From: Vineibacter terrae
GTDB taxonomy: Bacteria; Pseudomonadota; Alphaproteobacteria; Reyranellales; Reyranellaceae
Assembly: GCF_008039615.1 (NCBI RefSeq)
Contig: NZ_VDUZ01000070.1
Span: 1 to 43,884 of the forward strand
Reading direction: 5' to 3'
DNA: 43,884 nt
The notes beneath the pieces are model-generated. The model had not been told where the DNA came from, searched no databases, and saw only the letters and a program-made list of their open reading frames with translations. Both the position numbers and the translations under genes were made by a program. This document shows, piece by piece, positions 41,834 through 43,884 of this stretch. Every line of letters starts with the position of its first letter. The stretch's first letter is position 1.

Positions 41834-42674
41834 GTGGATCGAGCCAATCGCGAAAGCCGTCGCCCATGAAGTTGAAGGCCATCACCACCGTCAGGATGGC
41901 CAGGCCGGGAAAGGTGGCCACCCACCATTGCTGCACCAGCTCACGCCCTTCGCCCACCATCGACCCCCATTCCGGTGTCGGCGGCACCGTGCCCAGGCCG
42001 AGAAAGGACAGCCCGGCAAACACCAGGATGGCGTTGCCGAGGTCGAGGGTGACCAGCACGACGAGCGGCCCGACGGCGTTGGGGATGATCTGGCGCAGCA
42101 GGATGTGGGCCGGGCCAAAGCCGATGGACTGCGCCGCCTCCACATACTCCATGGAGCGCTGCGAGATCACCAGGCTGCGGGAAAGCCGGGCGAATTTCGG
42201 CCACCACACCACCAGCATCGCGATGACGGTGTTCACCGTGCCGATCCCGAGCGCGGCAGCGATCGCCATCGCCAGGATGATCGGCGGGAAGCAGAAGACC
42301 AGGTCGGTCAGCCGCATCAAGCCTTCTTCCGCCCAGCCTCGCGCATAGGCCGCGGCGGCGCCCAGCAGCGTGCCGAACAGCGCCCCCACCAGCACCACCA
42401 CCATGCCGACAGTGAGCGACACGCGGGCGCCATGGATGACACGCGTCGCCACGTCGCGCCCCAGCGCGTCCGTGCCGAGCCAGTTGCTGGCCGATGGCGG
42501 CCGCAGGCGCATCGCCACGTCGACGAGGTTCGGATCATATCGGGTGAGCCATGGCGCGAAGATCGCCGCGAGGACCCAGGCCAGGATGACCGCCGCGCCG
42601 AACGCCGCCAGTCCGTAGCGGCGCAGCCACCGGGTGCGCGCAGAGGCGATCGCGGGCAGAGCGATGTCGCTCAT
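41817..42674 (-). CDS. Peptide ABC transporter permease, DppC type
   Basis: This encodes a 285-residue inner-membrane permease. It opens with one membrane span (GAAVILAWVLAAIFAPWL), then the DppC motif NWLGTDALGRDVATRVIHGA, and continues with about five more spans. The ATPase-contact loop is EYVEAAQSIGFGPAHILLRQ. It ends GDGFRDWLDPHARRR, typical of DppC/OppC. Its ATG overlaps the stop of the DppB-type gene (ATGA), and its own stop overlaps the ATPase start. Confidence 0.95.
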   Translation of the reverse strand: MSDIALPAIASARTRWLRRYGLAAFGAAVILAWVLAAIFAPWLTRYDPNLVDVAMRLRPPSASNWLGTDALGRDVATRVIHGARVSLTVGMVVVLVGALFGTLLGAAAAYARGWAEEGLMRLTDLVFCFPPIILAMAIAAALGIGTVNTVIAMLVVWWPKFARLSRSLVISQRSMEYVEAAQSIGFGPAHILLRQIIPNAVGPLVVLVTLDLGNAILVFAGLSFLGLGTVPPTPEWGSMVGEGRELVQQWWVATFPGLAILTVVMAFNFMGDGFRDWLDPHARRR

Positions 42675-43684
42675 TTCTTCACCACGCGCGGATCGAGCAG
42701 GGCATAGGACATGTCGACCAGGAAGTTCACCAGAACGAAGATCGCCGCGACGATGGCGGTGACGGCCATGATGGCCGGAAAGTCGACGGTCACAGCGCTG
42801 CGGAAGGTGTAGCGGCCCAGGCCGGGCCAGGAGAACACGGTCTCCGTCATCACCGCGCCGGCCAGCAGGTTGGCGTAGGCGAGACCGCCCAGCGTCACCA
42901 CCGGCAGCATCGCGTTGGGCAGGGCGTGGCCGACGACGATCAGCCGCCCGCGCAGGCCCTTGGCCTTCGCCACCCGCACGTAATCCTGCGACAGCGCCTC
43001 GAGCATGGCGGCGCGCGTGGTGCGGGTGATCAGGCCCAGCGTGGCGGCGGCGAGCACGATGGACGGCAGCACCAGATGCGCCGCAGCGTCATGGAAGGTC
43101 TCCCAGTCGCCCTGCAGCGCGGTGTCGATCAGCAGCAACCCGGTGATGCGGTCGGGCGGAAACGAGACCGGGTCGAGCCGCCCCGGGCCCGGCGCCCAGT
43201 TCAGCCCGCCGTAGAACACCGCGAGCGCGATGAAGGCGAGCCAGAAGGTCGGCGCCGAGACGCCGATCAGCGAGACCGCCCGGGCGACGTGATCGATGAT
43301 GGTGTCCCGCCGCACGGCCGCCAGCACGCCCAGCGGCAGGCCCACCAGGATGGACAGGGTGAAGGCGACCGTCGCGAGCTCAAGGGTCGCAGGAGCGTAG
43401 TCGATGATGTCCTGCAGCACCGGTCGGCGCGAGGAGATCGACACACCGAGATCACCATGCGCCAGCCGTTCGAGGAACAGCCAGTATTGCTGCCACAGCG
43501 GCAGGTCGAGGCCCCACCGGGCGCGGAACTCCGCCACCTGCGCCGGGTCGGAGGCCGCCATGTCGCCGAGCGCCGTCAGCACCGGATCGCCCGGCACGGT
43601 GTTGGCGATCAGGAAGATGACGAGGGTGGCGAGCAGCACCATGGCCACCGAGACGACCAGCCGCGAGACGACATAACGGATCAT
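42671..43684 (-). CDS. Peptide ABC transporter permease, DppB type
   Basis: This encodes a 337-residue permease. It begins IRYVVSRLVVSVAMVLLATL and has NTVPGDPVLTALGD and RWGLDLPLWQQYWLFLE, the DppB periplasmic N-terminal region. The ATPase-contact loop is EALSQDYVRVAKAKGLRGR. It ends SYALLDPRVVKK. It is the first gene of the transporter visible here. A periplasmic binding-protein gene would be expected beyond the right end of the window. The upstream 200 bases hold a TCGCATATG box and no gene. Confidence 0.95.
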   Translation of the reverse strand: MIRYVVSRLVVSVAMVLLATLVIFLIANTVPGDPVLTALGDMAASDPAQVAEFRARWGLDLPLWQQYWLFLERLAHGDLGVSISSRRPVLQDIIDYAPATLELATVAFTLSILVGLPLGVLAAVRRDTIIDHVARAVSLIGVSAPTFWLAFIALAVFYGGLNWAPGPGRLDPVSFPPDRITGLLLIDTALQGDWETFHDAAAHLVLPSIVLAAATLGLITRTTRAAMLEALSQDYVRVAKAKGLRGRLIVVGHALPNAMLPVVTLGGLAYANLLAGAVMTETVFSWPGLGRYTFRSAVTVDFPAIMAVTAIVAAIFVLVNFLVDMSYALLDPRVVKK

Positions 43685-43710
43685 GCGGCATCACCCCTGC
43701 TCCCCGCTCC

Positions 43711-43729
43711 CCCAGGGCTATCGCATATG
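43711..43729. repeat. Copy 4 of a conserved TCGCATATG box
   Basis: CCCAGGGCTATCGCATATG lies 27 bases upstream of the DppB-type start codon (minus strand). It shares the AGGGCNATCGCATATG core with copy 2 and has no palindrome next to it. Confidence 0.5.
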
Positions 43730-43884
43730 GCGCTATCGGCCGAACCGTCAGAAGACGAACCACAGAGTTCCGCACCGACTACGTCGGCCACAAGGGCTGA
43801 AACGGGTGCTAAGCTGTTGTCCGGCCGGCATCGAGGTTGGTCGGATCCCTAGTGCAGAGGAGCCTGACACAGAGTTTGAACCCT

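Overview
The window is high-GC DNA from an alphaproteobacterium. Evidence for this is the dense packing with many ATGA overlaps, several branched-chain-amino-acid-type and peptide ABC transporters, MocR, LysR and TetR regulators, a short PutA, and palindromic extragenic repeats of the kind common in Hyphomicrobiales and Rhodospirillales. A Reyranella- or Bradyrhizobium-like host is plausible, but I cannot fix the genus. No complete rRNA, tRNA or CRISPR array was seen.

Left third (1-18.4 kb) is chromosomal metabolism. It starts with two glycine-zipper lipoproteins. Then come a MocR regulator and a divergent alpha/beta hydrolase that share a repeat-rich operator, and a bifunctional proline catabolic enzyme (PutA). 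Two glutathione transferase-family genes and an AraC regulator follow, then an orphan periplasmic binding protein divergent from an acyl-CoA ligase. WrbA is divergent from a LysR regulator. An ArsC/Spx-like protein sits behind a GcvA-like LysR gene that carries a one-base frameshift, and that LysR gene is divergent from an MFS transporter plus amidase pair.

Middle (18.4-31.7 kb) is a minus-strand acyl-CoA and uptake locus. A TetR-type regulator fused to an N-terminal hotdog (thioesterase-like) domain heads an ATGA-coupled run with an enoyl-CoA hydratase, a DUF35 zinc-ribbon protein and an SCP-x-type thiolase. After a 218-bp nested palindrome comes a second unit: acyl-CoA ligase, livG, livF, livK, livH, livM. 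Together these look like uptake, CoA activation and beta-oxidation of one organic acid, with the regulator possibly sensing an acyl-CoA. Downstream are an alpha/beta hydrolase lacking its catalytic His, a TauD/TfdA dioxygenase and a frameshifted metallophosphoesterase.

Island (about 32-39.5 kb) has visibly lower GC. An intact excisionase-type antitoxin precedes a PIN toxin cut off after about 38 residues. A hairpin-rich noncoding stretch follows, then a Gabija-type pair on the minus strand (GajB-like UvrD helicase and GajA-like OLD ATPase/TOPRIM nuclease). Upstream of the pair is an unrecognised 466-residue protein with a PD-(D/E)XK (Mrr-like) signature. The right flank is a serine recombinase pseudogene with three frameshifts, a strong terminator hairpin and a possible tRNA T-arm remnant. 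I read this as a decayed mobile element that still carries an apparently intact anti-phage module with a candidate extra nuclease, the most interesting content here.

Right end (39.8-43.7 kb) is a peptide ABC transporter: a fused double ATPase plus two permeases, on the minus strand. Any binding protein must lie beyond the right edge.
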